From positions 29,523 through 93,522 of the forward strand of contig CAKVOF010000001.1 in the NCBI GenBank assembly GCA_934778125.1: 64,000 bases of DNA. Reading direction: 5' to 3'. The notes beneath the pieces are model-generated. The model was not told where the DNA came from. It saw only the letters and a list, made by a program, of their open reading frames with translations, and ran no database searches. Positions 45,404 to 54,125 of the stretch are shown in pieces; the stretch's first letter is position 1; each line of letters begins with the position of its first letter. The translations under genes and the position numbers were made by a program. This DNA comes from an uncultured Clostridia bacterium. GTDB taxonomy: Bacteria > Bacillota > Clostridia > Christensenellales > UBA1242.

Positions 45404-46177
45404 TTAGGTTATAGTCACCTCAAAAGTAACTTCTATTTCACCGCCAACTTCCAATGCACCAACTTCAAAACCAACCGTTGGATCGAACCCTTCATCGCTC
45501 AGTGCTTTGTTGATTCTAACGCTTTTAGGCACAAAAACCGTTCCTTGAGGTATTTCATCTTTAAAAAACACGCTAGTATTTCTTATTTTCCCTGTGTTTT
45601 TGATAATACTTTGATACATAAGTGTATCTCCGCTAATAACAACTGTTTTATTCGATGTTTTATCAATAACGAGTTTATTTTCGGTTATTTTAACCACCAC
45701 TTCAGGTGTGAACTCACTCATATCTTCAACTTCATTTGCATTAAAGGTGACTTTTGTTTTTAGAGCAACACTTGTTGCAGAAGTTTGCTCATCAATCACC
45801 AACACATACGACACAACTGCACCACTCTTTGGCTGAAACGAGTTTGGCAATGTTATTCCAGCAACAATATCCATATCAGGGAATGGCACGTTATCTATCT
45901 CAACCGAGCCAGGTTTAAAACTAGCACCCTCGCCAATAATTTCCTCAAGCCTAATATTCGTGATTTCCGACAAGCTTTCGTTTGCCAGTAAAATACTTTG
46001 CAATATTTCATCTTTAGGCGCTCCATAATCCAACAACGAAGATTTATCTTTAACAAACGCCACCGATAAATTTTCCACAACACTTTCGTTGCTTTCAAAT
46101 GTTATTGTTTGAGTGGTTTGGTCAGGTGCGGTGTAATTAGCTCGAACCTGAGATTTGTTTTTTATTGTTTTTTCCAT
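45404..46177 (-). CDS. DUF11 repeat surface protein
   Basis: A 257-residue protein with no signal peptide. It holds two DUF11-type beta-sandwich units, each ending in a P-x-S-V-x-(V/I)-N-x-(V/A) phrase: FKPGSVEIDNVPFPD near 87-101 and FVPKSVRINKALSDEGFDP near 213-231, followed by EVGGEIEVTFEVTI at the end. A central segment NKTVVISGDTLMYQSIIKNTG is the standard DUF11 start. Such proteins in spore-formers are often cysteine-poor outer-layer or cell-surface components. It follows the collagen-like gene at 47 bp with AAGGTGA, so both are probably cotranscribed. Absence of a signal peptide would suit a mother-cell-made spore surface protein. Confidence 0.82.
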   Translation of the reverse strand: MEKTIKNKSQVRANYTAPDQTTQTITFESNESVVENLSVAFVKDKSSLLDYGAPKDEILQSILLANESLSEITNIRLEEIIGEGASFKPGSVEIDNVPFPDMDIVAGITLPNSFQPKSGAVVSYVLVIDEQTSATSVALKTKVTFNANEVEDMSEFTPEVVVKITENKLVIDKTSNKTVVISGDTLMYQSIIKNTGKIRNTSVFFKDEIPQGTVFVPKSVRINKALSDEGFDPTVGFEVGALEVGGEIEVTFEVTIT

Positions 46178-46224
46178 TTTTCACCTTAAAATTTTATATA
46201 ATATTATTAAACACAACCAACAAC

Positions 46225-48051
46225 TTATGCAATTTGCACAACGGTTAACATAGCGCTTGGTGCTCCAGAACTCGTTAGTGTTCGATTGCTCGATAGTGTT
46301 GGAACAAGCGTGATCACATCGTTTGCTTTCAACCTTAACACAATTGTGCAACTCACATTCGTGCTGGTGGTTAATGGGCGTTTTGTTCCACCAACCAACG
46401 TGTTGTTTGAATATATTCCCACACAATCACCCGCAGTTGCGCTCGATCCATTATTGATTGAAAAACTCACTATATATGTTCCAGTATACTGAATTGTGAT
46501 AGAAGCATTATTAATGCTCATTCCGTTGTTTGTTAGCGTTGTGCCAAACGTTAATGGCCTACCATTCGCAATTTCTTGAGAGTTTTCTTCGTATATCGTT
46601 GCATTAATATTGTTAGTTGTTCCAGGAGGGCCTGCCACCCCTTGTTCCCCTTTCACTCCTTGCGGGCCTCTATCGCCTTGCGGGCCTTTTTCACCTGGAT
46701 CACCCTTTTCCCCCGTTTTACCTTTTGGAATCTGAAAATCTAAAAAATGCACATCGTTTTCATATCTATCTTCAACTTTTGCAGGTTCATTTTCCCCAAC
46801 TAAAGTTGTTGTTCCCGCCATTATTATTTCATCACCTTTTTCTCCACGTTCGCCTTTCTCTCCTTTTTCACCTTTGGGAATATAAAACGATAGGTGATGA
46901 ATATAGTTTTCAAAATTATCTAACACTTGCGCATCTTCTTCTGGGTTGATAGTTTCAGTTAGGTCTATCGATATTCCTTCACTTCTTCCTATCTCGCCCG
47001 GCAATCCTCTTGGCCCCGTTTCACCCGTTTCCCCTTTCTCACCTTTTGGTATGCTGAAAGTTAGATGATGCGTTGTTCCATCAAAATTATCTTCCACAAC
47101 CGCATTTTCATTAGGATTTGTTGTTTGGGTGGCATCAACAACTATTTTTTCACCCACGCCCGTTTCACCTTTTTCACCCGGATCACCTTTGCTTCCTTGA
47201 ACGCCTTGAATTCCTTGAGCACCCGTTTCACCCTTTGCACCCGTTTTTCCCCTTGGAATCTGGAAATCTAAAAAATGCACATCGTTTTCATACCTATCTT
47301 CAACTTTTGCAGGTTCATTTTCCCCAACTAAAGTTGTTGTTCCCGCCATTATTACTTCATCACCTTTCTCTCCACGTTCGCCCTTCTCTCCTTTTTCACC
47401 TTTGGGAATATAAAATGTAAGAAAATGAGTGTTATTTTCAAAATTATCTTGAACATTCGCATTTTCGCTTGGCTCTATTGTGTGAGTTTTATCAATAATT
47501 ATTGTTTCACTACGCCCATCTTTTCCCGGCTCGCCTTTTTCACCCGGCTCACCTTTATTTCCTTGAACGCCTTGAATACCTTGAGCGCCCGTTTCACCCT
47601 TTGCTCCCGTTTTCCCCCTTGGAATATAAAAATCGAAAAAATGCACATCGCCTTCATATCTATCTTCAACTTTTGCCACGTTGTTAGGTTCAATAGTGTT
47701 GGTTTTGCCCACTAATATTTTTTCTGGCACACCATTATATCCTCTTGGAATCTCAAATTCTAAATAGGTTGTGTTTTCAATGTGTGTTGATTTAACGTTC
47801 GCTTCCTTTTCTGGTGGAAGCGTTTTTGTTGATTTAACAACAAGATTTTCACCGCTTGGGCCTCTATCACCTTTCGGCCCCGTTGCGCCCGTTGCTCCAG
47901 TTACCCCAATTGCTCCAGTTGCGCCCGTTGCCCCAGTTGCGCCCGTTGCCCCAGTTGCTCCTCTTAGCCCCCTTGGGCCGTGCTTTATATTTTCATAACA
48001 CACCCGCTTTGATGATAATTTTTGATTTAAATATCTACACCAAAATTTCAT
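46225..48051 (-). CDS. collagen-like protein with alternating beta modules and BclA/C1q-like C-terminal domain
   Basis: A 608-residue protein without a signal peptide. After ~24 residues comes a collagen block (G-A-T repeats). Then about six units follow in which a ~45-residue beta module (T-x-T-x-x-P-N-E-x-A-x-V-x-D-x-F-E-x-x-x-H-x-L-x-F-Y-I-P-K-G) is joined to a short G-x-y collagen block such as GEKGEKGERGEKGD. Residues ~478-608 form a beta-rich C-terminal domain (INATIYEENSQEIANG, TGTYIVSFSINNG) like the trimerising heads of BclA and C1q proteins. The likely form is a trimeric filament on the spore or cell surface. Near-identical internal DNA copies show recent module duplication. First gene of a pair with the DUF11 protein. 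AGGAG ribosome site. Confidence 0.9.
   Translation of the reverse strand: MKFWCRYLNQKLSSKRVCYENIKHGPRGLRGATGATGATGATGATGAIGVTGATGATGPKGDRGPSGENLVVKSTKTLPPEKEANVKSTHIENTTYLEFEIPRGYNGVPEKILVGKTNTIEPNNVAKVEDRYEGDVHFFDFYIPRGKTGAKGETGAQGIQGVQGNKGEPGEKGEPGKDGRSETIIIDKTHTIEPSENANVQDNFENNTHFLTFYIPKGEKGEKGERGEKGDEVIMAGTTTLVGENEPAKVEDRYENDVHFLDFQIPRGKTGAKGETGAQGIQGVQGSKGDPGEKGETGVGEKIVVDATQTTNPNENAVVEDNFDGTTHHLTFSIPKGEKGETGETGPRGLPGEIGRSEGISIDLTETINPEEDAQVLDNFENYIHHLSFYIPKGEKGEKGERGEKGDEIIMAGTTTLVGENEPAKVEDRYENDVHFLDFQIPKGKTGEKGDPGEKGPQGDRGPQGVKGEQGVAGPPGTTNNINATIYEENSQEIANGRPLTFGTTLTNNGMSINNASITIQYTGTYIVSFSINNGSSATAGDCVGIYSNNTLVGGTKRPLTTSTNVSCTIVLRLKANDVITLVPTLSSNRTLTSSGAPSAMLTVVQIA
46727..46887 (-). 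repeat. 161-bp module duplication, copy A (copy B 47255-47415)
   Basis: The two 161-bp stretches differ at only a handful of positions and lie 528 bp (176 codons) apart in the same frame. They encode the GTTTLVGENEPAKVEDRY module and its collagen block. Recent in-frame duplication. Confidence 0.9.
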
Positions 48052-48179
48052 AAATTCTCCTATTTTTCGCCTATACTTATTATATAAATATTTTATAAAT
48101 TTTGTTCATTTATACCTATTTAAACAACAAGTTACATTATCAATTGGAGTAAGCTTGTTTGGAACATATTGAAAATAAA

Positions 48180-48231
48180 AAAGACATATTAGTGTTACTA
48201 ATCTATTAGATTAATCCAATAATACGTCTTT
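48180..48231 (-). terminator. long hairpin terminator of the 1028-residue lipoprotein gene
   Basis: Arms 48180-48203 and 48208-48231 (AAAGACATATTAGTG... against its imperfect complement) form a ~22-bp stem followed on the minus strand by T-rich sequence. Confidence 0.75.
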
Positions 48232-48273
48232 AATTTTAGATTTTTCTTAAAATAACATATCTTTTTATTATAA

Positions 48274-51200
48274 TTAAACAATTTTTCCAGAAACATATAA
48301 TCTAATATTATTTGCTAAAGTACCATCTTCATTAAATAATTTCGATAAGCCATTAGAATGATTAAAATTGCCTTTTGCTGGAGTTGTTTTTCCAGGATCT
48401 ACAAATACATCACTAATTTCATATTTTTCACCATTTGGTGATTCGTTCATTATTTTTCCCAATAATTTAACAACATAATCTTTACTTTCATCATCAAAAC
48501 CACCAACCAATTTTGCATATATTTCAGGAATGTTTTTAATCTTAATAAGGAAATGGCCCTTCTCATCAACTTCATAATCTAAATAATATGAGTATGAAGA
48601 ATTTCCTATATTATCATCGGTTATATTTATCGATTCACCTTTGAAATTTTCTAAAGATTTGCCTCCCACTTCATTTGTGCCTAGGTCAAAGATTAAAGTA
48701 TATTGTTGCTGATCAGAACTTTGTTCTCTTTGCGCAAAATAAATATCTGTGTTTGAACTTGGCCATGCAACAAAAGGTTTTGTTAATGTTTCATCAATAA
48801 AAATTCCAGAGAAATAATTATAATTAACCCCCTCATACATTTCTGTTAGCGATTTAAATAATTCGCTAAACGAGTAACCCTCTGGGCAAGATTTTGGAAT
48901 TGTGATTGTGTGTGTTATTTTTTGAATAGTGTTGCTTGAATTTGAATAATCTAGGTTATGAATATTAATGATTAGTCCTTCATCATAAACCGCTTCAAAT
49001 TTTATATTAGATGAAACACCACTAGTAATTTGACATGTTTTAGTTAAAACGGTATCGGCTCCGCCAACTAATTTCCAGCCTTTGAAAATATATCCACTTT
49101 TTTCAACACTTTCTGGTAAATTAATCAAGGTGTTTCCTTCCTTAACTAGTTCGTTTCCTACTAACTTTCCACCTTTAGTGTCGTACTCAGCAATATAAAG
49201 TTTCGTGTATTTCGCATATAAGGTACGCTCTTCCCCAAGGTAAACAGATTCAACATCTATTTTATTTTCAATTTTAAAATCCGCATCTGAATAGAATCCC
49301 TCAAATAGATAGCCTTTTTTATAAGGGTATCCATTCTCGCTAATGTTATCCGCAAGCTTAATAAATTTATATTCAAAGCTTTCCATTGTTCCACCATTTA
49401 ATTCAAATGTGATTTTTGGAAGGCTAACATACTTAGCATAAAGTTCCATAACATTCCCCGTTTTTGAAACAGTTAACTTGTCATCAACGAATGCTGGAAC
49501 TTTAAACTCACGATCTAAATACCAGTTTTCAATTTTATTATTTTTTATAATTTTATCTGAAATTGCGTTGTCAAAGTCAGTTTTCGAAATAGTTGAACCA
49601 GCTTTGATATATTGATTATTTATCTTTTCTAGTGTAAAGTCTTCTCCAATGTTGCAAGCCTTAATTTTAATGCTTTCATTATTTTTTAAGCTTATATCTT
49701 TATGTTCCGAAAATTCTGGATAAACAAAGTTAGATGTATCTTTATTAAACTCAATTGAGTATACCATTTTCTCGTATGTGTAATCAGTAGAGTATTCATT
49801 CTCTGTATCTTGATTCGTTAGTAAAAAGTTATCTTCTAACTTCCAAAAAACATTAACACTTGTCAATTTTTGGTTTGAAAAATTTATCTCGACTTTTTGA
49901 TTGACCAATGGGTTATTTATTATATGCGACCTTGCTTCACTATTTATATAAACCCTATTATATTCATATTCTTCCAATAAGATTGTTTGTTCAATGATTG
50001 CTGTGTAGTTTTCTTTAGTTGCATTTTCAGCCATTCTAAATGAAAATTTATAAGTTCCCTCACCATAAAGAGAATTTATTTTATCTATATCTTTTTGATT
50101 AGCATTTAGTAATTCTTGAATTATATCAGCACTTGATAAATTAAGCAAATTTTGAACCTCTAAACTATACGCTTCATATTCTTGCTTACTCAATTCAACC
50201 TTTGTTTTCTCCAAGCATTCCCATGATGAACTATAAAATAAGCTAGGAGTTCCAGAATTTAAATTTAGCACAACGTTTAATAAATAATACTTTCCGTTAT
50301 CTTCAATTAAATAAGAGCATGTTACTCCTTCATAGCTATCGGGATTAATTGAGCCATATTTACTAATCATTTGATTTTCAATTTTTTCATTAAAATCATC
50401 ACATAAACAATAATCCGGGTTATCCTCACTGCTAGCCTTAACTTTTATTTTATCAGTGTTTACATCAACTGAAATATCATAATAGTAGAAATTTTCAAAA
50501 CCTTGAACTTTTTCACTATTGCTTTTATTTAATAAATCAACTAATATTTTATCAATTTCAACATCGCTTTTTTCATAAGATATTGTTGCTATGCGATAAT
50601 CACCACTTGATTGTGACTTACAAGTGAAAAAAACTTCTTTTGAATTGCTAGCCTTATAATAATCATATGTTATTTTATAATATTCTTCAGTGCCATTAGT
50701 ATAAACCGATTCGCAAATTAAATCATTCTTCACTTGCCTTTTTCCATTTTCTGAATTTGAAGTTAAAAACCAGTTCTTTTGAGCTTTGGTGAGTTTTTTT
50801 CCCTTGTTATATGTCGTCAGTCCTGATACTCCACTTGATGTAGATACATGATACCACTCTCCTTTATCATTATCATAACACAAATAAGTTTCAAAATCTG
50901 TTAAAGAATTAAAATCATCGGCATTTTTAATCAATCCATTATTTATTCCGCCAGTTGAAGTTGACCTAAAGTCGACACTTCCTATCTCATCTTCTGGATC
51001 AGCTTTAAGCACTTGTTTTGCATAGTAATAATTACCATTTTCATCTTTATAAACATATAGTTTTAGTTCCCTGATAAAGAAGTACTTACTCTTATCAATA
51101 TTATCGAGTACTGCAATAACTTTTTTGCCATTAATTAATTTCGATACCGCTTCCTGTTTATATTCATCAGATCCAAATAAAATACTATCCATCCCTTTAG

Positions 51201-51360
51201 ATGTTTCATCTGCTAGAACTTTTTGTATGTCCGCTAATGTATATTCTGATGGATTAATTTCAGGCTCCTTTGGCTTTGATTTTCCACAAGAGTTAAGCAT
51301 AAATAAGCAAGGAATGATCAGCACAATGGCCAAAAATAAACTAATAATCTTCCTTTTCAT
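48274..51360 (-). CDS. large lipoprotein with Listeria-Bacteroides (InlB_B/Flg_new) repeats
   Basis: A 1028-residue exported lipoprotein: signal MKRKIISLFLAIVLIIPCLF, lipobox L-N-S-C, Cys25. Residues ~30-600 are Lys/Asn/Ser/Tyr-rich with no recognised domain. Residues ~655-790 contain two repeats of the Listeria-Bacteroides type: ITFELNGGTMESF...GYLFEGFYSDADF and AEYDTKGGKLVG...GYIFKGWKLVGG, small beta-grasp modules of surface proteins. The last ~200 residues form a further beta-rich section. No enzyme motif seen. Presumably anchored on the outer face of the membrane. AAGGAG ribosome site; single gene with terminator. Confidence 0.82.
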   Translation of the reverse strand: MKRKIISLFLAIVLIIPCLFMLNSCGKSKPKEPEINPSEYTLADIQKVLADETSKGMDSILFGSDEYKQEAVSKLINGKKVIAVLDNIDKSKYFFIRELKLYVYKDENGNYYYAKQVLKADPEDEIGSVDFRSTSTGGINNGLIKNADDFNSLTDFETYLCYDNDKGEWYHVSTSSGVSGLTTYNKGKKLTKAQKNWFLTSNSENGKRQVKNDLICESVYTNGTEEYYKITYDYYKASNSKEVFFTCKSQSSGDYRIATISYEKSDVEIDKILVDLLNKSNSEKVQGFENFYYYDISVDVNTDKIKVKASSEDNPDYCLCDDFNEKIENQMISKYGSINPDSYEGVTCSYLIEDNGKYYLLNVVLNLNSGTPSLFYSSSWECLEKTKVELSKQEYEAYSLEVQNLLNLSSADIIQELLNANQKDIDKINSLYGEGTYKFSFRMAENATKENYTAIIEQTILLEEYEYNRVYINSEARSHIINNPLVNQKVEINFSNQKLTSVNVFWKLEDNFLLTNQDTENEYSTDYTYEKMVYSIEFNKDTSNFVYPEFSEHKDISLKNNESIKIKACNIGEDFTLEKINNQYIKAGSTISKTDFDNAISDKIIKNNKIENWYLDREFKVPAFVDDKLTVSKTGNVMELYAKYVSLPKITFELNGGTMESFEYKFIKLADNISENGYPYKKGYLFEGFYSDADFKIENKIDVESVYLGEERTLYAKYTKLYIAEYDTKGGKLVGNELVKEGNTLINLPESVEKSGYIFKGWKLVGGADTVLTKTCQITSGVSSNIKFEAVYDEGLIINIHNLDYSNSSNTIQKITHTITIPKSCPEGYSFSELFKSLTEMYEGVNYNYFSGIFIDETLTKPFVAWPSSNTDIYFAQREQSSDQQQYTLIFDLGTNEVGGKSLENFKGESINITDDNIGNSSYSYYLDYEVDEKGHFLIKIKNIPEIYAKLVGGFDDESKDYVVKLLGKIMNESPNGEKYEISDVFVDPGKTTPAKGNFNHSNGLSKLFNEDGTLANNIRLYVSGKIV

Positions 51361-51594
51361 ATAAACTCCTTAATATATTTTTAGTGATTTTGCTTATCAT
51401 TATTCAATTAAAGCAAATAAAAATATGGTAACATCAATACTTTTCATCGAACAATAATATTACTATAATTAGATTAACATAATTTTTGTTTTTTTTCAAA
51501 TATTTTTATATGTAAAGAAGAAATATATTGTGAGAATAAATTAATATTGTAGGAAACGAAAATTTAGTCATAGTTTTTAAAATACTCATCGATG

Positions 51595-51940
51595 TGGTTT
51601 AGAAGTCGGGTTCTTGAGGATATAATTAAGTATTTGATAATGGATAGTAAACTTTAATAGACATAATAATTTTCGTTTTAAAATTATATATCTACCTTGC
51701 TTATTATAACAACCAAAAACAATACAAATTAATCTTTGATTTAGGTGTCCCTGTGCACAAGGAAGCCTTATTTAGCGGTTTATTGGTTGTGTGTTTGAGA
51801 AAATAATAAGCGAAGTTAGGCATATAAATCTAAAACGAAGATTTATTACATAAAGATAAAGCATAATATAAAACTCAATCGAAAAATTATTTTAACAACA
51901 CAAGGAATCTACAAAAAGTGACTGAAGGGCTGTTGTTGCG
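51595..51940 (+). repeat. palindrome-rich dispersed repeat, copy X2 with nested inverted fragment
   Basis: The left part (51665-51708, TTTTCGTTTTAAAATTATAT...CTTGCTTATTAT) matches the family start. After AGGTGTCCCTGTGCACAAGG an inverted fragment (51770-51870) repeats the start in reverse (AATAATAAGCGAAG...CTAAAACGAAG), and the family end (GTGACTGAAGGGCTGTTGTT) resumes at 51917. So one copy carries another's fragment inside it. It fills most of the 51361-52073 gap, in which no gene is seen. Confidence 0.8.
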
Positions 51941-52073
51941 TATATCACTACTCAACCAATTATTCCACATAATTATTAAAAAGCAATTAAGCAAATTTAC
52001 AAAATAATATATAAATTTAATTGATTATTTATAAAATAAATATTAGTATAATAATATATCAAGGAGAAATAAA

Positions 52074-52298
52074 ATGGAAGAAAAAACAACTTACAAATCA
52101 AAAGTTATTTGCGATGCAATTTGCGGAATTTTAATGCTTCTATGCATTATATCTTATATTTGCGTTGGGCTTTTCGCTAAAGTATGGCACCCAACTTGGA
52201 TTATCCTTGTTGGCGGAGCAGTTGCTTGCGGAATTATTGGAATCATTAATTCAACCGTTATTAATATGAAAGAAATTAATAACAAAAGCACCAAATAA
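52074..52298 (+). CDS. small membrane protein, two transmembrane segments
   Basis: A 74-residue protein: short charged N-terminus, hydrophobic segments at ~16-33 and ~41-60 joined by FAKVWHPTW, and a charged tail. The W-H-P-x-W turn between the helices is common in a group of small Firmicutes membrane proteins of unknown role, often seen C-terminal to helix-turn-helix regulators; here the regulator part is absent. AAGGAG ribosome site and TATAAT at ~52049. Confidence 0.7.
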   Translation: MEEKTTYKSKVICDAICGILMLLCIISYICVGLFAKVWHPTWIILVGGAVACGIIGIINSTVINMKEINNKSTK

Positions 52299-52310
52299 CT
52301 TAAAAACAAT

Positions 52311-52375
52311 AAAAAATACTCTTCTTTATCTATTTTGATATTGTTATCATTATGATGAAGGAGGGTATTTTTTTT
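52311..52375 (+). terminator. terminator after the 74-residue membrane protein gene
   Basis: AAAAAATACTCTTCTTTATC pairs with GATGAAGGAGGGTATTTTTT across a ~23-base loop; T run follows. Confidence 0.75.
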
Positions 52376-52436
52376 ATAGTTAAATCTTTAACTTTTTATT
52401 TTTCACTCAAATAATTAGAGTTTTTATATTCTAAAT

Positions 52437-52500
52437 AAAAAACATATTAGTTAGTTTTGAAGTTTTAATTTGTTGGCTTCAAATCACTAATATGTTTTTT
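52437..52500 (-). terminator. long hairpin terminator of the RsgI-like lipoprotein gene
   Basis: AAAACATATTAGT pairs with ACTAATATGTTTT and, inside, TTTGAAG with CTTCAAA. Its outer ACATATTAGT is shared with the terminator at 48180, which also follows a lipoprotein gene. Confidence 0.8.
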
Positions 52501-52541
52501 ATTTAATATTATTTAATTTAAAATGTTTTCAATTATTTAAA

Positions 52542-53549
52542 TTAAGCAACTTTATTATATTTAGCAACTAGGTCTGCCCAAGCTTGTTGTTGTTCTGCAG
52601 TTAGTTTATTAACTTGAGTTTCGTATGTTGTTTTATATGTGTCTGCAAAAGATTTAACAGCTTCGTTATATTTACTTTCTAAGTCTGCTTTAATATTTGC
52701 ATAATCTTTTTTAGCAGTTTCGATTAATTGAGTTTTAAACTTTTCAAATTCAACAACTAATTTATCGAATTCTTCTTCAGCGGTTTTTAAAGCAGATTTC
52801 GCATTTTTAACAGCTTGCTCAGCACCAGCACGAAGAGCACTATCTTTTGGAAGTTCGTTTAATGTTTTTTCAGCATTATCTAAAGCATCTTTAGCACCTT
52901 TGAATGCTTTTTTAGCTAATTCAACTGCATCATATTTTGCTTTATCTGCACCTGTTGTTATTTTTGCCAATAATTCATTAACTTGGCTTGAAGCAAGGCC
53001 AGCATATTGATTTTGTTTTTCTTTAATAAGTTTAATAAGTTCTTTTTCGCTCATTTCTTTTAGTTCAAAGTCAGCAAGTTCAGGAGCATATTTATTAACC
53101 AATTTAACTAAATCATCTTTAGAAACTTTTGGCAATTCAACTTTTGCTGTGATTCCAAGTTTTCCGAATGCTTCAGTAACTTTTTCTTTTGCTTTTGTTT
53201 GCAATGCTTCAACATCTGCACTAACAGAACCATTGATTGTGATGGTAACATCTTTAGTTCCTTCGAATTTATAGTTGCCAGAAATAGAGTATTTATCAAC
53301 CATAATTTGAAGAGCAGATTCAACGCCCATTCCTTTAAAGTTGATATCAGCATAAAATTTATCGGCATCTTTGTTTTCAAATTTAACGCTTGCAATTTTA
53401 TCTTTTCCATCAACAATGAAAGTGATTTCTGGGTTAATAGAAACATTCATTTCTTTCTCAGAACCACCACTGCAAGATGTGAAACAAAATAGCATTGGCA
53501 CAATCAAACATATAGCAATAACTAAACTAATAATTGATCTTTTTTTCAT
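52542..53549 (-). CDS. lipoprotein with RsgI-like domain and helical C-terminus
   Basis: A 335-residue exported lipoprotein (lipobox F-T-S-C, Cys26). Residues ~34-125 read like the extracytoplasmic core of RsgI anti-sigma factors: V-S-I-N-P-E-I-T-F near 36-44, ASVKFENKDADKF near 52-65, then a helix (VESALQIMVDKY) and VTITINGS. In RsgI the Asn-Pro bond in this first strand is the self-cleavage site, and Asn39-Pro40 is kept here. Residues ~135-335 are Lys/Glu/Ala-rich and almost wholly helical, probably a coiled coil. No transmembrane helix or cytoplasmic sigma-binding part exists, so it is not itself an anti-sigma factor. AAAGGAG ribosome site. Confidence 0.75.
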   Translation of the reverse strand: MKKRSIISLVIAICLIVPMLFCFTSCSGGSEKEMNVSINPEITFIVDGKDKIASVKFENKDADKFYADINFKGMGVESALQIMVDKYSISGNYKFEGTKDVTITINGSVSADVEALQTKAKEKVTEAFGKLGITAKVELPKVSKDDLVKLVNKYAPELADFELKEMSEKELIKLIKEKQNQYAGLASSQVNELLAKITTGADKAKYDAVELAKKAFKGAKDALDNAEKTLNELPKDSALRAGAEQAVKNAKSALKTAEEEFDKLVVEFEKFKTQLIETAKKDYANIKADLESKYNEAVKSFADTYKTTYETQVNKLTAEQQQAWADLVAKYNKVA

Positions 53550-53885
53550 TTTTCATTCTCCTTTTTTTAATACCCATATTTTAACAAATTAAACGCCTCT
53601 TGTTAAATATTTTTTTGTTGGATTTTGTAATTTTGTGCATTTTATTCAAAGTTTGTTTAAAGTTGTGTTTTAGTGTTATTGTTGTGTTTTAATGCTCTTT
53701 ATATATATTTTTTTATATACATTCATTTAAAAATCGATTAGATTTTATGTGATGCTTATTGAAACCTTTGGCTTTTATTTATACTCGTTTTTGCTTTATT
53801 TTTGCTTTATTTAACCGTTTTTCGAGTGACACGTTTTCAATATCTCAACTGCTTTTGGTTTTGGTGCGCTTGATATTGAGAGTTT

Positions 53886-53980
53886 GTGGGGGTATTCTGG
53901 TTGCGATTTTCGCAACCTCCGATGTGGGCAACTGTCCGCATCGCCAAATTCAAACGCGTTTGAATTTGGAATACCCCCAC
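53886..53980. other. compact four-way-junction (cloverleaf-like) element 2
   Basis: An outer perfect 12-bp stem, GTGGGGGTATTC (53886-53897) with 53969-53980, encloses three hairpins: 53899-53917 (7 bp, 5-nt loop), 53920-53943 (8 bp with one G-U) and 53944-53968/9 (CCAAATTCAAAC-GC-GTTTGAATTTGG, up to 12 bp). The sequence is unrelated to 13175-13271 but the layout and length are the same. It lies in the 53550-54087 gap, where no gene is seen. Confidence 0.85.
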
Positions 53981-54087
53981 CCCACGCACCACATTTCGCA
54001 CCAAATATTGAATCATATCATAATCCACAGCAAAAACAACATTCTAATTAATTTATAAAATCTATGTTTGCATAATGCATTGCAATA

Positions 54088-54121
54088 AAAAAATCACTTA
54101 TACCAACATAAGTGATTTTAA
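54088..54121 (-). terminator. terminator of the Ser/Thr/Lys-rich membrane protein gene
   Basis: Perfect 12-bp stem AAAATCACTTAT/ATAAGTGATTTT with a 6-base loop. Confidence 0.8.
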
Positions 54122-54125
54122 AAAA

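Noticed and set aside
47118..47420. Proline/leucine-rich frames antisense to the collagen-like gene
   Set aside because: These are shadows of the G-x-y repeats; no ribosome sites.
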